Part shown: piece by piece, positions 62,889-64,000 of the stretch | Layout of the letters: each line of letters begins with the position of its first letter | Numbering within the stretch: the first letter of the stretch is position 1 | Assembly: GCF_013607875.1 (NCBI RefSeq) | Contig: NZ_VDES01000002.1 | Coordinates: 389,638-453,637 of the forward strand | Reading direction: 5' to 3' | Origin: Blastomonas ursincola | GTDB taxonomy: Bacteria > Pseudomonadota > Alphaproteobacteria > Sphingomonadales > Sphingomonadaceae | Length of the DNA: 64,000 bases | Position numbers and translations under genes: made by a program | Notes under the pieces: generated by a model | Database searches by the model: none | The model's input: the letters and a program-made list of their open reading frames with translations, nothing else | What the model was told of the DNA's origin: nothing

Positions 62889-64000
62889 CCGACACGCTGA
62901 CGGCGGCCCGGTTGCTGGCCGCTGCGCCCGCCCGGCTGGGCGGCATCTGGCTGCGTGGCGCGGGGCCAGAGCGCGAGGCGGCGCTGGCGCTGCTGACGGC
63001 GGCATTCGACGGCCGGGCCGTGCGCCGGGTGCCGGTGCATATCGACGAGGAGCGGCTGTGCGGTGGGCTCAATGTCGCGGCCTCGCTGGCGGCGGGGCAC
63101 CGGATCGAGCAGACGGGACTGCTGCAGGAGGCTGCGGGCGGCCTGCTGGTCGTGCCGATGGCCGAGCGGATGTCGGCGCTGGTCGCGGGTCGGATCGCGC
63201 AGGCGATGGATGCGGGCGCTGGCTTCGCGCTGGTGCTGCTCGACGATGGCGGCGAGGACGAGGCACCGCCGGTGGCGCTGACCGAGCGGGTGGGCTTCTG
63301 GTGCGAGGGGGTTGTGTCAACCAAGTCAGTCGAAAGCCAAGACAATGACCCTTCCCGTTTGTCCCGAGCGAAGTCGAGGGACGTGATCTCGGACGGTTGC
63401 GATACGTCCCTCGACACGCTCGGGACAAACGGAGGGGAGAAGGTTGTTGCGAGCCTCGCCAATCTCTCGCTCGCCCTGGGCGTCGACTCCGCGCGTGCGC
63501 TGCTGTTCGCGCAGACCGCCATGCGCCTGCACGCGCAATCGCATTCGCGCGAATCCACCGACGAAGACCTCGCCTTTACCGCGCGCACGATCCTGGGTCC
63601 GCGCGCCACGCGCATCCCGCAAAAGGCTGACGATACGCCGCCCCCGCCGCCCGAGGCCGAGGACGAACCGCCTCCCGGCGATGCCGAGAGCGAGCAGGAA
63701 CAGCATGATCCCGATGCGCTCGATGATCTCATCCTCGCCGCTGCACTCGCTTCGATCCCCAAGGACGTGCTCGCGCGGATCGGCGAGGGGCGGAGCGCAC
63801 GCCGTGCCACGGGGGCAGGCGGGGCAGGGCGCAAGCGCGCCTCGCAGCTGCGTGGGAAACCGCTTGGTGCGCGCCCCGGCCTGCCGCGCGGCGGGGCCAG
63901 GCTGGCGCTGATCGATACGCTGCGCGCGGCGGTGCCCTGGCAGGAAATCCGCCGCCAGCAGGAGGCGGCCGACGCGCCGAAACGGCTGCGCATCCGCAAG
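62885..64000 (+). CDS. bchD: Magnesium chelatase subunit D, 5' part, with palindrome-derived insertion
   Basis: 372 codons are open to the window edge, with no stop. The N-terminus is a degenerate AAA+ domain lacking a good Walker A (LAGRAVRR-like DGRAVRRVPVHIDEERLCGGLN). It continues LTERVGFWCEG, a helical part (ARALLFAQTAMRLHAQSHSRESTDEDLAFTARTIL) and an acidic Pro-rich hinge (TPPPPPEAEDEPPPGDAESE). After the hinge comes the family segment GRKRASQLRGKPLGARPG. The C-terminal integrin-I domain lies beyond the window. Residues about 158-182 are encoded by a perfect-frame copy of the family B palindrome, an unusual insertion between the AAA+ core and the helical part. Confidence 0.9.
   Translation, partial: MTDTLTAARLLAAAPARLGGIWLRGAGPEREAALALLTAAFDGRAVRRVPVHIDEERLCGGLNVAASLAAGHRIEQTGLLQEAAGGLLVVPMAERMSALVAGRIAQAMDAGAGFALVLLDDGGEDEAPPVALTERVGFWCEGVVSTKSVESQDNDPSRLSRAKSRDVISDGCDTSLDTLGTNGGEKVVASLANLSLALGVDSARALLFAQTAMRLHAQSHSRESTDEDLAFTARTILGPRATRIPQKADDTPPPPPEAEDEPPPGDAESEQEQHDPDALDDLILAAALASIPKDVLARIGEGRSARRATGAGGAGRKRASQLRGKPLGARPGLPRGGARLALIDTLRAAVPWQEIRRQQEAADAPKRLRIRK
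63357..63430. repeat. Family B palindrome, copy 2, inside bchD
   Basis: A 28-nt left arm (63357-63384) and a 27-nt right arm (63404-63430) are complementary except at one internal site, around a 19-nt loop. The core is TCCCGAGCGAAGTCGAGGGA, the same as the intergenic copy at 10143-10225. The bchD frame reads through without a stop. Confidence 0.9.

Overview
The window is high-GC DNA from an alphaproteobacterium. Small ATGA/GTGA gene overlaps, a SUF-only Fe-S operon with an Rrf2 regulator, a RibB fused to a degraded GTP cyclohydrolase II domain, and short palindromic intergenic repeats all fit the Sphingomonadales. The window ends in bchI-bchD (magnesium chelatase for bacteriochlorophyll), so the organism is probably an aerobic anoxygenic phototroph of the Sphingomonadaceae type that is also flagellated. 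The genus cannot be fixed from the sequence alone.

Layout, left to right. 1-9.3 kb: an MHS-type MFS transporter, tRNA-Arg(CCG), argD-argF (arginine), bamD, a TonB-dependent receptor-like protein, a PH-domain membrane protein and an M20 peptidase. 9.3-10.4 kb: an AT-richer orphan gene and a gene-free stretch full of palindromes. 10.4-13.1 kb: creD and an acyl-CoA dehydrogenase. 13.2-19.3 kb: the suf operon (regulator-sufB-small exported protein-sufC-sufD-sufS-sufT-sufA) behind a perfect inverted repeat. 19.3-22.6 kb (minus strand): small membrane protein-ribD-ribE-ribB; ribH lies 22 kb away at 44.2 kb.

22.7-35.7 kb (minus strand): a three-gene unit of overlapping genes. It holds a TpsB outer-membrane transporter, a 2725-residue TpsA beta-helix exoprotein and a TPR-CHAT protease-like protein with a signal peptide. 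This is the best candidate here for a poorly described system. 36-44.2 kb: hisC-tyrA, a signal-peptide M24 peptidase, a HAD phosphatase and a four-gene Mla-type lipid transport operon.

44.6-55.0 kb (minus strand): one long flagellar operon flgBCDEFGHIJKL-motA-motB with a good sigma-54 promoter ahead of flgB. 55.2-61.8 kb (plus strand): a second MotA/ExbB- and MotB-like pair, flgA, flgM, a FlgN-like gene, a lytic transglycosylase, flhA and fliA. flgA and the transglycosylase have sigma-54 promoters, and flgM has a sigma-28-like promoter. 61.9-64 kb: bchI and the 5' part of bchD. bchD carries an in-frame copy of an intergenic palindrome.

Three repeat families recur: a composite element of about 140-170 bp ending in GGGAGAGGG hairpins (3.1, 18.8 and 38.1 kb, with a short hairpin at 15.5 kb), a TCCCGAGCGAAGTCGAGGGA palindrome (10.1 kb and inside bchD), and CCTCCCCC hairpins (57.8 and 61.8 kb).
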